A DNA stretch of 64,000 nucleotides from Magnetospirillum aberrantis SpK (GTDB lineage Bacteria > Pseudomonadota > Alphaproteobacteria > Rhodospirillales > Magnetospirillaceae), in contig NZ_JAAIYP010000039.1 in assembly GCF_011022235.1 (NCBI RefSeq), forward strand, positions 310,001-374,000. The letters are read 5' to 3'. Below the pieces are notes generated by a model, which ran no database searches, was not told the DNA's origin, and saw nothing but the letters and a program-made list of their open reading frames with translations. This document shows positions 39,077 to 49,503 of the stretch, piece after piece. The position numbers were made by a program, and so were the translations under genes. Every line of letters begins with the position of its first letter. The stretch's first letter is position 1.

Positions 39077-40216
39077 TTAACTCGGGAAAACGTGGTGTTC
39101 GTCGGCGATGCCGGCCTTGAGCCGCTCGGCCAGACGCGAACACTTCTGACGCTGGCTTTCCGAGCGCAATTGCCCGCATGCGGCCAGGATGTCGGCGCCG
39201 CGCGACTTGCGGATCGGCGCCGAATAGCCAGCGTCCTGAAGGATGTCGGAAAACGCCTTGACGTGCTTCATGTCCGAACACTCGAACTCGGAGCCCGGCC
39301 AGGGGTTGAACGGGATCAGGTTGAACTTGGCCGGCAAGCCCTTGATCAGCCGCAACAATTGACGTGCGTCGGCGGCCGAATCGTTGACGCCTTTCAACAT
39401 GATGTACTCGAAGGTGATGCGGCGGGCGTTGGAGGCGCCGGGATACTCGGCACAGGCCTTCATCAGTTCCTTCAACGGATATTTCTTGTTGATGGGCATG
39501 ATGCGGTCGCGCACGTCGTCGGTCACGGCATGCAGGGAAATGGCCAGATTGACCCCCAGTTCCTCGCCGCAGCGCTTCATCATCGGCACCACGCCCGAGG
39601 TGGACAGGGTGATGCGGCGCTTGGACAGGGCGATGCCCTCGCCGTCCATGACGATCTTGAGCGCGGTGGCGACGTTGTCGAAATTGTAGAGCGGCTCGCC
39701 CATCCCCATCATGACGATGTTGGAAAGCTTGCGTGCTTGGTCATCGGGAGTCGGCCACTCGCCATAGGCGTCGCGCGCCACCATGAACTGGCCGACGATC
39801 TCGGCCGGCGTCAGGTTGCGCACCAGCAACTGGGTGCCGGTGTGGCAGAACTTGCAGGTCAGCGTGCAGCCCACCTGGCTGCTGATGCACACCGCGCCGC
39901 GCACCTCGTCCTCGTCGGGAATGTAGACGGTTTCGGCCTCGTTGCCGTCGGCGAACTTCAGCAACCACTTGCGGGTGGTATCCACCGAGATCAGGTCGCG
40001 CTCCACCTCGGGCCGCGCCACCACGTAATGCTCGGCCAGCCGTGCCTGCATGACCTTGGAAATCGAGGTCATCTTGGCGAAATCGGTCTCGCCGCGATTG
40101 TACAGCCAATGCCACAATTGCTTGGCGCGAAACGGCTTCTCGCCGATCATCGCCATCTCGGCGGCCAGTTGCTCACGCGACAGGCCGATCAGGTTCTTCA
40201 AGGTGCCGGTATCCAT
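39077..40216 (-). CDS. rlmN: Dual-specificity 23S rRNA/tRNA methyltransferase RlmN
   Basis: A 379-aa radical SAM enzyme that methylates C2 of adenosine in 23S rRNA (A2503) and in tRNA. The CxxxCxxC cluster motif is in [32 protein letters not shown] is the GGEP-like SAM segment. The second conserved cysteine is in [11 protein letters not shown] near the C-terminus. The ATG at 40216 gives [17 protein letters not shown], the family N-terminus; the frame extends into the neighbouring gene's antisense and was not used. It starts 50 bp after the MFS gene. Confidence 0.96.
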   Translation of the reverse strand: MDTGTLKNLIGLSREQLAAEMAMIGEKPFRAKQLWHWLYNRGETDFAKMTSISKVMQARLAEHYVVARPEVERDLISVDTTRKWLLKFADGNEAETVYIPDEDEVRGAVCISSQVGCTLTCKFCHTGTQLLVRNLTPAEIVGQFMVARDAYGEWPTPDDQARKLSNIVMMGMGEPLYNFDNVATALKIVMDGEGIALSKRRITLSTSGVVPMMKRCGEELGVNLAISLHAVTDDVRDRIMPINKKYPLKELMKACAEYPGASNARRITFEYIMLKGVNDSAADARQLLRLIKGLPAKFNLIPFNPWPGSEFECSDMKHVKAFSDILQDAGYSAPIRKSRGADILAACGQLRSESQRQKCSRLAERLKAGIADEHHVFPS

Positions 40217-40266
40217 GATGGCAACACATAGGGATTGCCGCGGGGAAAGGCAATCTTTCTGCATCG

Positions 40267-41415
40267 CTATCGCCACCAACGCCACGCCAGCAGGAACCCG
40301 CCCAACCCGACCACCATGACCATGACCACCACGCCGGGCCAGGCGAAGGCGTGCCAAGCCGGTGCCGGAGCCACCGCACCCAACGAACCGCCCACGTAGT
40401 AAAGCGTGACATACATGCCCATGGCCGCCGAACGCGAGGTCTTGGCGGTGGCGCTGATCATGCTGATGGAGGCGGTCTGGCAGATGAAGATACCGCACAC
40501 CATGATTCCCAGGCCGGCGACGATCACCGGAAGCGCCGGCGCCAGGGCCACCGCCAGGCCCAGCCACACCAGCCCCACCGCCATGGCCAGCCCCCGCACC
40601 GGACCGATACGGGCGATCACCTTGCCCCCCACCGGTGCCGCCACAGATCCCAACAGATAGACCAGGAACACCAGACCCTGACCGGTGGTGGACAACGAAT
40701 AGGGCCAGCCGGCCAGATGGAAGGTGCCATAAGTGAAGGTGGCCACCAGCGAGAACAGAATGGTGAAGCCGATGCCGAAGGTCGCCACCAGTCGCGGATT
40801 GCGCCAATGACCCACCGCCGCCCGCAGCGTTTCCAGCAACGATCCCGACGGATGCCAGCCCCTCGCCGCCGGCAGCAACCCCCAGATCAGCAGGCCGGCG
40901 GCCAGGTTGACCCCGCCCAGCACGATAAAGGCGTCACGCCAGCCCAAGGCATCGGCGGCGGCGGCGGTGACCAGCCGTCCCGACACCCCGCCCAGCGCCG
41001 TGCCGGCGGTGTAGAGGCTCACCACCTCGGGCACTTCGGCGGCGGGCCATTCCTCGCCCACATAGGCCATGGTGACAGTGAAGATGGCCGGCATGCACAG
41101 CCCTTGAAGGAAACGCAAGACCAGGATCGCCGGCAGGCTGTCGACCCAGGCGATGGCCAGGGTGGGCAGCACCAGCGCCAAGGCACCGGCGACGATCAGC
41201 CGCTTGCGCCCCCACATGTCGGCCAACGCCCCGATCAACGGCGCCACCAGGGCGGTGGCCAAAGTCGACATGGTCACCGTCAGGCCGACCTGGGCCGGGC
41301 TGGCGTGGAAATGCAGCGCCAGGTCGGGCAACAGGGCTTGGGTGCAATACATGTCGAGAAAAGCGCTGGCACCGGCGATGAACACGGCGATGCGGCGACG
41401 GTCGAGGGCGATCAT
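40267..41415 (-). CDS. MFS transporter
   Basis: A 382-aa major facilitator protein with 12 predicted helices. It has the loop 2-3 motif [14 protein letters not shown], and [19 protein letters not shown] between helices 4-6. It resembles the YnfM-like drug/metabolite exporters. ATG 41415 follows GGAG with good spacing; GTG 41421 is an alternative. It is divergent from a LysR regulator, a classic arrangement in which the regulator controls the transporter. Confidence 0.88.
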   Translation of the reverse strand: MIALDRRRIAVFIAGASAFLDMYCTQALLPDLALHFHASPAQVGLTVTMSTLATALVAPLIGALADMWGRKRLIVAGALALVLPTLAIAWVDSLPAILVLRFLQGLCMPAIFTVTMAYVGEEWPAAEVPEVVSLYTAGTALGGVSGRLVTAAAADALGWRDAFIVLGGVNLAAGLLIWGLLPAARGWHPSGSLLETLRAAVGHWRNPRLVATFGIGFTILFSLVATFTYGTFHLAGWPYSLSTTGQGLVFLVYLLGSVAAPVGGKVIARIGPVRGLAMAVGLVWLGLAVALAPALPVIVAGLGIMVCGIFICQTASISMISATAKTSRSAAMGMYVTLYYVGGSLGAVAPAPAWHAFAWPGVVVMVMVVGLGGFLLAWRWWR

Positions 41416-41507
41416 GGACACTCCGAAAACGGCGAGCCCGATGCTAGTGGTCGATTGCCCACATATCCAATATATTACACAGTCGTCAGTGATATTTGGA
41501 ATGTATC

Positions 41508-42392
41508 ATGGAGCTACGCCACCTGCGCTATTTCGTCGCCGTCGCCGAGGAACTGCATTTCGGCCGCGCCGCCCTCAGGCTGCGCATGGCCCAGCCGCCG
41601 CTGAGCCAGCAGATCCAGGCGCTGGAGGAAGAATTGGGAGCCCGCCTGTTCGACCGCAACCGCCGCAAGGTGGAGCTGACCGCCGCCGGAGAAGCTCTGT
41701 TGCCCGAGGCGCGCGACATCCTGACCCGTGCCGGCGACCTGGGCCGGCTGGCCCGCGCGGCAGCCGGCGGCGAGGCCGGGCGACTGGATATCGCCTTTAC
41801 CGGATCGGTGCCGTTCACCGAGATCATGCCCCGCATCCTGCGGGCCTTTCGTCACCGCTTCCCCGACGTCCGGGTATCCTTGCGCGAGATGTCCACCGGC
41901 AGCCAGATCGAAGCGATGGCCGAAGGCCGCCTGGACATCGGCTTCGCCCGGCCATCGGCCAGCAACCTGCCCCCCGGCGTGAGCTCTCGCCTGATCCTGC
42001 GCGAGCCGTTGGTGCTGGCGCTGCCGTCCGACCATCCCTTGGCCGGGCGCGCGGCGGTGACCATGGCCGAAGTGGCGGGCCAGGGACTGGTGATGAACCC
42101 CCGCCACATCGGCACCGGCCTTTACGACAAGATCAGCCAATTATGCGCCGCCGCCGGCTTTGCCCCACGCATCGCGGTCGAGGCGCATCAGATGTCGACC
42201 ATGATCCGTCTGGTGGGCGCCGGTCTGGGATTGGCCATCGTTCCCCAGACCATGTGCCGGGTGGGATTCGACGGTATCGCCTATGCCGGCATCGACACGC
42301 CCGAAGCGTTTATCGACTTGCTGTTGATCCACCGGGACGGGATTACCCCGGTGACACGAAATTTCCTGGAAACCGTCGAAACCGTAATGTGA
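41508..42392 (+). CDS. LysR-family transcription regulator
   Basis: A 294-aa regulator. The N-terminal HTH is MELRHLRYFVAVAEELHFGR, AQPPLSQQIQALEEELGARLF. The substrate-binding domain follows from about residue 90 (RLDIAFTGSVPFTEIMPRILR). It resembles the BenM/CatM-like subgroup in sequence style. The 92-bp gap to the MFS gene contains an imperfect AT-rich dyad (ATATCCAATAT at 41463-41473 against ATATTTGGAAT at 41492-41502), a plausible LysR site. ATG 41508 fits the family. Confidence 0.9.
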   Translation: MELRHLRYFVAVAEELHFGRAALRLRMAQPPLSQQIQALEEELGARLFDRNRRKVELTAAGEALLPEARDILTRAGDLGRLARAAAGGEAGRLDIAFTGSVPFTEIMPRILRAFRHRFPDVRVSLREMSTGSQIEAMAEGRLDIGFARPSASNLPPGVSSRLILREPLVLALPSDHPLAGRAAVTMAEVAGQGLVMNPRHIGTGLYDKISQLCAAAGFAPRIAVEAHQMSTMIRLVGAGLGLAIVPQTMCRVGFDGIAYAGIDTPEAFIDLLLIHRDGITPVTRNFLETVETVM

Positions 42393-42503
42393 CGCTTTTT
42401 CGATACTTGCGCACAACCATTTCCTGCAACGCCCTTGCCCTGGAACGTCGTTTCAGCATATCGGATATCCACAATAAGATTGAACCGTGGAGGGGGCGCC
42501 GTC

Positions 42504-44963
42504 ATGCGCGTGAACGAACCGATCACCGACCGTGAAGTCGAGATGCCGGATGGCCAATTGCTGGTCAGCCGGACCGATCCGGCCGGTCGCATCACCTTCG
42601 TCAACCGCGCCTTCGTCACCATCAGCGGCTACGCCGAGGAAGAACTGCTCGGCCAGCCCCACAACCTGATCCGCCATCCCCACATGCCGCCCCAGGCCTT
42701 CGCCGACCTGTGGACCACGGTCAAAGGCGGCCGGCCGTGGGAAGGACTGGTCAAGAACCGCACCAAGAGCGGCGACTTCTATTGGGTCCGGGCCAACGTC
42801 ACCCCGGTCATGGAGAACGGGCAGCTTACCGGCTACATCTCGATCCGCTCCAAGCCGTCGCGCGCTCAAATCCGGGCCGCCGACAACGCTTACACTGCGA
42901 TCCGCTCGGGCAGTTCCGCCCTCAGGGTCGAGGAGGGAGACGCCGTTCCCGCCGGCCTGTCGCACCGCCTTTCCACTTTCGCGGCCTCCATTTCCGGCCG
43001 GCTCTACGTGCTGTTCGGCGGCTTGATCGCCCTGATGATCCTGGTCGGCGGCCTTGGTCTGTCCGGCATGGGCGACACCAACGAGGCGCTGCGCTCGGCC
43101 ATCCAGGAACGCACCGTCCCCACCGGCCAGATCGGCGACATCGTCGACCGCATGCGCGACAACCTGCAACAGACCACCCTTTTGGTCATCGACCTGCGCG
43201 ACGGCAGCGACGACAGCATCGTCGCCGGCCGTATCAAACGCATCGAGGACAACATCGCCCGCATCACCGAATTGTGGGCTTCCTTCGTCGCGCGCCCCAT
43301 GGGCGAACACGAGAAGGAACTGGCCGACCGCTTCACCAGCCAGCGCACGGCCTTCGTCCAGCAAGGCCTGTTGCCGGCCATCCAGGCGGCACGCGATTCC
43401 AACCCGTTGCAGATCGAATCCTTGTTCGCCAAACAGATCACCCCGCTGTTCGAGGCGGCGCACGAAACCAACCGTCAGCTGCTGCAATTGCAGATCGAGC
43501 TCGCCAACCAGGATCTTGCCGCCGCCAAGGCGGATTTCCGCTTCAAGCTGATGCAGATGGCGGCTCTGGTGGCGGTGGCGGTGGCGGTTACCGCCTTGGG
43601 CGGCCGGCTGCTGCTGTCGGCGGTGCGCCGCCCGCTGACCCGGTTCGAAACCCATTTCGACGCCATCGCCCGCAGCGACTTCGCCCACGAGATCGAAACC
43701 CCGCCGGCACACGAGTTCCGCCGCCTGACCGTCCTGTTGCGGGCGATGAAGGCCAAACTGGCCTATGGCGCCCAGGAACGGGCCGAACACGAACGCCGCG
43801 CCGCCGAGGAACGGGCCAAGGCGCTGGAGGAAATGGCCGACACCGTCGAACGCGAAGCCGGCGAGGCGGTGGAACGGGTGGCCGGACGCACCGCCCAGAT
43901 GGCCCAGGACGCAGAAACCATGGCCCGTTCCGCCGAACGGGTCAGCGAACACAGCCAAGGCGTCGCCGCCGCCGCCGAGGAAGCCCTGGCCAACGCCCAG
44001 GCGGTGGCCGGCGCCGCCGAGGAAATGGCCGCCTCGATCCAGGAGATCGCCGCTCAGGTCACCTATGCCGGCGAAGTGACCCGCGCTTCGGTCGCCGATG
44101 GCGAACGCACCCAGGAAACCATCGCCTCCTTGGCCGCCGAAGTGGCCAAGATCGGCGAAATCGCCGTGCTGATCGGCGACATCGCCTCGCAAACCAACCT
44201 GTTAGCGCTGAACGCCACCATCGAGGCGGCGCGGGCCGGAGAAGCCGGCAAGGGCTTCGCCGTGGTCGCCGGCGAGGTCAAGAACCTGGCCACCCAAACC
44301 ACCCGCTCGACCGAGGAAATCTCGACCCAGATCAACAAAATTCAATCGCTGACCCACCAGGTGGTCGACGCGGTCGGCGCCATCAACAGCTCGGTCCGCC
44401 GGGTGGACGAAGTGTCGGCCTCGATCGCCGCCGCCATGGAGGAGCAAAGCGCCGCCACCGCCGAGATCAGCCGCAACGTCATCGAGACCAGTTCGGCGGC
44501 GCAAGAGGTTTCCACCCTGATCGCCTCGGTCTCGGCCGATGCCGCCGAGACCGGCGGTCAGGCCGGCGACGTGCGCGTCGCCTCCACTGACGTCGCCCAT
44601 TCCATCCACGAACTGCGCCAGGTGCTGGTCCGCGTGGTGCGCACCAGCACCAAGGAAGCCGACCGCCGCATCTGCCCGCGCGTCGCGGTCTCCACTCCTT
44701 GTACCGTCACCCTGGGCGGTCAGACGTTCGAGGGCCGGCTGGTGGACATTTCCGGTGGTGGCGCCGCTGTCGAAGGCATCGAGGAGTGCCGCCCCGGCCT
44801 TCAGGGCCGGCTGGCCGTGGCCGGCGGCGGCATCGCCGTCGAGGTCCGCAAATGGGAGGATGGATCCTTGCATCTGGTGTTCACCGAAGGGCCGGAACGG
44901 GGTCAGGCGCTGGTCAAGGCGGTTTCCGGCCAGGAGGCCCCCTGTCAGGCTCACATCGCCTGA
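42504..44963 (+). CDS. PAS-containing chemoreceptor with C-terminal PilZ domain
   Basis: An 819-aa chemoreceptor. An Aer-like PAS domain lies at about 15-120 ([53 protein letters not shown]). A helix (about 170-190), a periplasmic four-helix region, a second helix (about 350-370) and HAMP precede the signalling domain ([31 protein letters not shown]). From about 718 a PilZ domain follows: RxxxR in [10 protein letters not shown] and [11 protein letters not shown], the c-di-GMP contacts. It would couple a redox or energy signal to both chemotaxis and c-di-GMP. ATG 42504 follows GGAGGGGG. Confidence 0.92.
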   Translation: MRVNEPITDREVEMPDGQLLVSRTDPAGRITFVNRAFVTISGYAEEELLGQPHNLIRHPHMPPQAFADLWTTVKGGRPWEGLVKNRTKSGDFYWVRANVTPVMENGQLTGYISIRSKPSRAQIRAADNAYTAIRSGSSALRVEEGDAVPAGLSHRLSTFAASISGRLYVLFGGLIALMILVGGLGLSGMGDTNEALRSAIQERTVPTGQIGDIVDRMRDNLQQTTLLVIDLRDGSDDSIVAGRIKRIEDNIARITELWASFVARPMGEHEKELADRFTSQRTAFVQQGLLPAIQAARDSNPLQIESLFAKQITPLFEAAHETNRQLLQLQIELANQDLAAAKADFRFKLMQMAALVAVAVAVTALGGRLLLSAVRRPLTRFETHFDAIARSDFAHEIETPPAHEFRRLTVLLRAMKAKLAYGAQERAEHERRAAEERAKALEEMADTVEREAGEAVERVAGRTAQMAQDAETMARSAERVSEHSQGVAAAAEEALANAQAVAGAAEEMAASIQEIAAQVTYAGEVTRASVADGERTQETIASLAAEVAKIGEIAVLIGDIASQTNLLALNATIEAARAGEAGKGFAVVAGEVKNLATQTTRSTEEISTQINKIQSLTHQVVDAVGAINSSVRRVDEVSASIAAAMEEQSAATAEISRNVIETSSAAQEVSTLIASVSADAAETGGQAGDVRVASTDVAHSIHELRQVLVRVVRTSTKEADRRICPRVAVSTPCTVTLGGQTFEGRLVDISGGGAAVEGIEECRPGLQGRLAVAGGGIAVEVRKWEDGSLHLVFTEGPERGQALVKAVSGQEAPCQAHIA

Positions 44964-44992
44964 GGCGCGCAACCGCCCCAATGAATTTATTG

Positions 44993-45057
44993 TGCAGTGC
45001 AAAAAACCTCTTGCCTCGGCCGATGGAATCCGTATCCTAGCCTCATGTTGCAGTGCA
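44993..45057 (+). promoter_or_regulatory. Phasin promoter bracketed by two PhaR-type operators
   Basis: TGCAGTGCA occurs at 44993-45001 and again at 45049-45057. The flanks extend each into near-mirror copies (TTGTGCAGTGCAA and TTGCAGTGCACAA). They fit the TGC-N3-GCA core bound by PhaR at phasin promoters. Between them lie TTGCCT (45011-45016) and TATCCT (45033-45038), 16 bp apart. The first box is just upstream of the -35 and the second falls near the transcription start, a layout suited to repression. Confidence 0.6.
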
Positions 45058-45107
45058 CAACGACCTTTCCCCGGAACGGTCGTCGGCTAGACAAAGGAAT
45101 GAAGGCC

Positions 45108-45467
45108 ATGACCATGAAGATCGAAGGTTTCGAGAAGTTCGTCGCCCTGGGCAAGGAAAACGCCGAAGCCGTGGTGAAGTCGTCCACCCTCGCCGCCAAG
45201 GGCTTCGAGGAACTGGCCAAGGCTTCGCAGGCTTACCTGACCGTTTCGGCCGAAAAGGCCGACGCCGCCGTCAAGGCGCTGTTCGCCGTCAAGACCCCGG
45301 CCGAGTTCGCCGACCTTCAGGGCAAGCTGGCCCGTGAGTCGGTGGAAAGCGCCATCGCCGAGGGCCGCAAGTTCGCCGAGCTGTCGCAGAGCGTGCTCAC
45401 CGCCGCTCTCGAGCCGCTGAACGCCCGCGTCGCCGCGTTCCAGTCGCTGATCAAGACCGCCGCCTAA
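45108..45467 (+). CDS. phaP: Phasin
   Basis: A 119-aa amphipathic helical protein of the Phasin_2 type: IEGFEKFVALGKENAEAVVK, STLAAKGFEELAKASQAYL, TPAEFADLQGKLARESVESA. Phasins coat polyhydroxyalkanoate granules. It is Ala/Lys/Glu-rich and has no cysteine. ATG 45108 has AAGGA nine bases upstream; ATG 45099 or 45114 are alternatives. The promoter carries twin TGCAGTGCA sites and a terminator follows the gene, so it is a single transcription unit. Confidence 0.88.
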   Translation: MTMKIEGFEKFVALGKENAEAVVKSSTLAAKGFEELAKASQAYLTVSAEKADAAVKALFAVKTPAEFADLQGKLARESVESAIAEGRKFAELSQSVLTAALEPLNARVAAFQSLIKTAA

Positions 45468-45545
45468 TCAGCGCCCGGTTGAGTGCGTTCGCGGGGACGG
45501 GTTCCTCCTCCCATCCGTTTCCCATCAGGTGACGCACTCCCTAAG

Positions 45546-45580
45546 ACGCCCGCCCCATACCATGGGGGCGGGCGTTTTTT
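45546..45580 (+). terminator. Terminator of the phasin gene
   Basis: ACGCCCGCCCC (45546-45556) pairs with GGGGCGGGCGT (45565-45575), followed by a run of T. Confidence 0.85.
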
Positions 45581-45658
45581 TCACGTTCGGCGTAAGTTTT
45601 TGTCTCTCGACGCTGGGCCTCCCCCTCCTCTACCCTTTGCCGAGGAGGATCAACGCCC

Positions 45659-46501
45659 ATGCGCTTCGCCGGCACCGACAGCTACATCGCTACCGACGAC
45701 CTGATGGTCGCGGTCAACGCAGCCGCCACCTTGGAACGCCCGCTTCTGGTCAAGGGCGAGCCCGGCACCGGCAAGACCGTGCTGGCCCAGGAAGTGGCCC
45801 GAGCCTTGGGCCGCGACCTGATCGCGTGGCACATCAAATCCACCACCAAGGCACAGCAAGGCCTTTACGAATATGACGCGGTGGCGCGTCTTAGGGATTC
45901 GCAACTGGGCGACGGCCGGGTACACGACATCGCCAACTACATCGTCAAGGGCAAGCTGTGGCAGGCGTTCGAGGCCGAGGTCGCGCCGGTCCTGCTGATC
46001 GACGAGATCGACAAGGCGGACATCGAGTTCCCCAACGACCTGTTGCTGGAACTGGACCGCATGGAGTTCCACGTCTACGAAACCCGCCAGGTGGTCAAAG
46101 CCCGCCAGCGGCCCTTGGTCATCATCACCTCGAACAACGAGAAGGAACTGCCCGACGCCTTCCTGCGCCGCTGTTTCTTCCATTACATCCGCTTCCCCGA
46201 CCGCGACACCATGGCCCGCATCGCCGAAGTGCATTTCCCCGGTATCAAGCCGGCGTTGCTGCGCGAGGCGTTGACGGTGTTCTTCGAGGTACGCGAGGTT
46301 CCGGGACTGAAGAAGAAACCCTCGACCTCGGAACTCCTCGACTGGCTCAAGCTGCTGCTGGCCGAGGATCTGTCGCCCGATGACCTGCGTGCCAAGGAAA
46401 CCCGCTCGCTGATCCCCCGACTGCACGGCGCGTTGTTGAAGAACGAACAGGACGTGCACCTGTTCGAACGGCTGGCTTTTGCCGCGCGCGGCCAGCGTTA
46501 G
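45659..46501 (+). CDS. MoxR-type AAA+ ATPase
   Basis: A 280-aa ATPase. Walker A is in KGEPGTGKTVLAQEVA, Walker B is VLLIDEIDKAD, sensor 1 is ITSNNEKELPDAFLRRCFF, and the sensor 2 region lies further on. MoxR ATPases act as chaperones for maturing enzymes or complexes, usually with a VWA-domain partner. That partner is the next gene, 10 bp downstream. This matches the CoxD/CoxE-like arrangement; the client complex is not in the window. Confidence 0.92.
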   Translation: MRFAGTDSYIATDDLMVAVNAAATLERPLLVKGEPGTGKTVLAQEVARALGRDLIAWHIKSTTKAQQGLYEYDAVARLRDSQLGDGRVHDIANYIVKGKLWQAFEAEVAPVLLIDEIDKADIEFPNDLLLELDRMEFHVYETRQVVKARQRPLVIITSNNEKELPDAFLRRCFFHYIRFPDRDTMARIAEVHFPGIKPALLREALTVFFEVREVPGLKKKPSTSELLDWLKLLLAEDLSPDDLRAKETRSLIPRLHGALLKNEQDVHLFERLAFAARGQR

Positions 46502-46511
46502 GACACGACGG

Positions 46512-47738
46512 GTGTTCCTCGCCCTTTTCTTCGCCCTGCGCGACGCCAAGGTTCCGGTGTCCTTGCGCGAATACCTGACGCTTCTGGAGGCGGTGGCCAA
46601 GGGCGTGGCCGGGTTTTCCGCCGAGAATTTCTATTATCTGGCCCGCACGACCCTGGTGAAGGACGAACGCCACCTGGACAAGTTCGACCGGGTGTTCGCC
46701 GCCACGTTCGACGGCGTGCTGACGGCCAATCCCGATTCCGGGGCGGAAGAGATGTTGTTGGCGTTGCCCCGCGACTGGTTGCGGGCGCTGGCGGAAAAGC
46801 TGTTGAGTCCCGAGGAACTAGCGGAGATCGAGACTATGGGCGGCTTCGACCAGTTGATGAAGACCCTGCGCCAGCGGTTGGCCGAACAGAAAGGCCGACA
46901 CGAAGGCGGCAACAAATGGATCGGCACCGCCGGCACCTCCCCTTACGGCGCCTATGGCGCCAACCCGGCCGGAGTGCGGATCGGCCAGGAAAGAAACCGC
47001 CACAACCGCGCGGTCAAGGTGTGGGACAAACGCGAATTCCGCAACCTGGACGACGGCCAGGAACTGGGCACCCGCAATTTCCGGCTGGCGTTGCGTCGGC
47101 TGCGCCGCTTCGCCCGCGAGGGCGCGGCCACCGAACTGGACCTGGACGGCACCATCGCCGACACCGCGCGGGCGGGCGGCATGCTGGACATCCGTTTCCG
47201 CCCGGAACGGCACAACCGCATCAAGGTGCTGTTGCTGCTCGACGTCGGCGGCTCCATGGACGAACACGTCGCCACCTGCGAGGAACTGTTCTCGGCGGCG
47301 CGATCCGAATTCAAACACCTTGAGCATTACTATTTCCACAATTGCCCCTACGGCACGCTGTGGAAGGACAACCGCCGGCGCCATTCCGCCCGGATTTCCA
47401 CCCATGAGGTGCTGCGCACCTTTCCCCACGACTGGAAACTGGTGATCGTCGGCGACGCCGCCATGAGTCCATGGGAAATCATGACCCCCGGCGCGGCTGT
47501 CGAGGAATGGAACGAGGAAGCGGGCGCGGTGTGGATGGAGCGGCTGTTGACCGCATGGCCGTCGGCGGTGTGGCTGAACCCGGCGCCGATCCGCATGTGG
47601 GAGTGGACCCAGTCCACCCAAATCCTGCGCCGGCTCATGGGCGAACGCATGTACCCCCTGACCCTGGACGGATTGGATCAGGCCATGCGCAGCCTTAACC
47701 GGGGGACGGCCCTGGTTCCGCCCTTTTCACCCGACTGA
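46512..47738 (+). CDS. VWA-domain protein, CoxE-like
   Basis: A 408-aa protein paired with the upstream MoxR ATPase. The C-terminal VWA domain carries the MIDAS-like motif as DVGGSMD (from Asp244) instead of DxSxS; this form is seen in the CoxE-type group. The N-terminal half (VSLREYLTLLEAVAKGV, FYYLARTTLVKDERHLDKFD) matches that family. The likely start is GTG 46512. The pair presumably matures or inserts a metal into an unseen enzyme. Confidence 0.87.
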   Translation: MFLALFFALRDAKVPVSLREYLTLLEAVAKGVAGFSAENFYYLARTTLVKDERHLDKFDRVFAATFDGVLTANPDSGAEEMLLALPRDWLRALAEKLLSPEELAEIETMGGFDQLMKTLRQRLAEQKGRHEGGNKWIGTAGTSPYGAYGANPAGVRIGQERNRHNRAVKVWDKREFRNLDDGQELGTRNFRLALRRLRRFAREGAATELDLDGTIADTARAGGMLDIRFRPERHNRIKVLLLLDVGGSMDEHVATCEELFSAARSEFKHLEHYYFHNCPYGTLWKDNRRRHSARISTHEVLRTFPHDWKLVIVGDAAMSPWEIMTPGAAVEEWNEEAGAVWMERLLTAWPSAVWLNPAPIRMWEWTQSTQILRRLMGERMYPLTLDGLDQAMRSLNRGTALVPPFSPD

Positions 47739-47819
47739 AGGCTGCCCCCTGGAAAACGCTTATGGGCCATGACAATCCGCAACCTTATAATGTTTCCTGG
47801 GATTGGGGGGAGAATGGCC

Positions 47820-49502
47820 ATGACGCTCAGCCGGCTTACCATCGCGCAAAAAGTATTCGTCATCGTCGTCGTGTTCGCCGCCGCCCTGGTTGCCGTGGGC
47901 GGCGGTGCGTGGAAGATGGCTGACAGCCTGGGCAACGACATCGTCAATATCGATTCCGATGGCAAGGCGGTGGTCTTGGCGGCACGGATGAACACCAACA
48001 TCCAGGTCATGAACGCCCTGCAATTTCAGTTGCAGGCCGATCCATCGGCGGAAAACCTGGCGACGATCCGCAAGGGACTGGCTCGCGAACAGGAATTGTT
48101 CACCGCCCGCGCCGCCGAGATCGCCCGCCTGTTGGACCGCGAGTTGGACCACGCCGCACTGACCCCGGTGCACGAGGGTTTCGCCAATTACCGCCAAGCC
48201 CTCGACCACCTGTTGACCACGGCGCAAACCGGCGACGCCGCCGCCCTGGCCATCGCGGCCAAGAACAACAGCCAACAGGCCGCCGCCTTGCGCGAGGCGG
48301 TGCGTGCCTTCTTCAAGCTTTCCGAAAACCATGCCAACCAGGAACTGGAAGCCGCGGAACAGAGCATCCGCCAAAGCCGGTCGCTGATCGTCGCGGCCAC
48401 CCTGGCGACGTTGCTGATCGGCTGTGCCATCGCCTTGGCGGTGGTCCGCGTGGGCATTTCCCGACCGCTGGAACAATCGGTCCGGGCGTTGGGCGAAATG
48501 AGCGACGGGCGGCTCGAGACCGACATCCCCGGCGCCGGACGAAAGGACGAAATCGGCGCGGTCGCCCGCGCCATGGTGGTGTTCAGGGAAAAACTGTTGG
48601 CCGAGCGGATCTTGGAACAACAGGCCGACGAACGTCGCCAAGCGGATTTGGCTCGGGCCAAGACCATCGCGGCCTTGACCAGCCAGTTCGACGCCGAAGT
48701 GCGTCAGGTTCTCGGCGCCGTCGGCGGCGAGGTGCACGAGTTGGAAGACAATTCCTCGACCATGACCTCTGCCGCCCGCGATGCCAGCGACCGGGCGCAG
48801 ACAGCGGCCAGCGCCGCCATCCAGGCCGCGGGCAATGTCCAGACGGTCGCCGCCGCCGCCGAGGAATTGGCCGCGTCGATCGACGAAATCGGCCGTCAGG
48901 TGGCCCATGCCAACACCATTTCGCAACAGGCCAGCGAACGCGCCGCCGACACCACCGATCTGGTCCGCTCGCTGGCGGAAACCGCCGCGCGCATCGGCAC
49001 CGTGGTTCAGACCATCACCGACATCGCGTCCCAGACCAACCTGTTGGCCCTGAACGCCACCATCGAAGCGGCCCGCGCCGGCGAGGCCGGAAAGGGCTTC
49101 GCCGTGGTGGCCGGCGAGGTCAAGGCGCTGGCCACCCAAACCGCCCGCGCCACCGACGAAGTTTCCACCCAGGTCGCCGAGGTCCGCGACCGGGTGTCCA
49201 AGGCGGTTACCGCCATCAATCAGATCGTCGCCATCATCTCGGAAATCGGCCAATCCTCGTCGGGCATCGCCAGCGCGGTCGAGGAACAGGCCGCGGCCAC
49301 GGCGGAAATCGCCCGCAACGTCGAACAGGCCGCCATCGGCACCGATCAGGTGTCGGCCAACATGACCGGCGTGCAAAACGCCGCCGAAACAACCGGCACG
49401 GCGGCCCAATCGGTCCTGCACATCGCCCATGGCGTGGCCGGGGATGCCCAGACCCTGCGCACCCTGGTCGAAAAGTTCCTGGCAAACGTCCGCACGGCCT
49501 GA
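47820..49502 (+). CDS. Methyl-accepting chemotaxis protein (4-helix sensor)
   Basis: A 560-aa receptor. It has a first helix ([20 protein letters not shown]), a periplasmic helical sensor (about 35-190), a second helix ([21 protein letters not shown]), HAMP, and a signalling domain with [20 protein letters not shown]. It has no docking pentapeptide. ATG 47820 was chosen because GGGGGGAGA lies eight bases upstream; ATG 47814 is too close to it. A perfect TATAAT at 47786-47791 may be a -10, but no -35 is convincing. Confidence 0.92.
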   Translation: MTLSRLTIAQKVFVIVVVFAAALVAVGGGAWKMADSLGNDIVNIDSDGKAVVLAARMNTNIQVMNALQFQLQADPSAENLATIRKGLAREQELFTARAAEIARLLDRELDHAALTPVHEGFANYRQALDHLLTTAQTGDAAALAIAAKNNSQQAAALREAVRAFFKLSENHANQELEAAEQSIRQSRSLIVAATLATLLIGCAIALAVVRVGISRPLEQSVRALGEMSDGRLETDIPGAGRKDEIGAVARAMVVFREKLLAERILEQQADERRQADLARAKTIAALTSQFDAEVRQVLGAVGGEVHELEDNSSTMTSAARDASDRAQTAASAAIQAAGNVQTVAAAAEELAASIDEIGRQVAHANTISQQASERAADTTDLVRSLAETAARIGTVVQTITDIASQTNLLALNATIEAARAGEAGKGFAVVAGEVKALATQTARATDEVSTQVAEVRDRVSKAVTAINQIVAIISEIGQSSSGIASAVEEQAAATAEIARNVEQAAIGTDQVSANMTGVQNAAETTGTAAQSVLHIAHGVAGDAQTLRTLVEKFLANVRTA

Positions 49503-49503
49503 A

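Noticed and set aside
44190-44290. Near-identical DNA in the three chemoreceptor genes as a mobile or repeat element
   Set aside because: The similarity is confined to the conserved signalling hairpin, so it reflects homology of the protein domain.
46512-47738. DxGGS in the VWA domain as a disabled metal site
   Set aside because: This form of the motif appears in the CoxE-like group, so it is treated as a family trait and not damage.
47786-47791. Perfect TATAAT as a promoter for the third chemoreceptor
   Set aside because: No convincing -35 at 16-18 bp spacing, so it is noted in the gene entry only.
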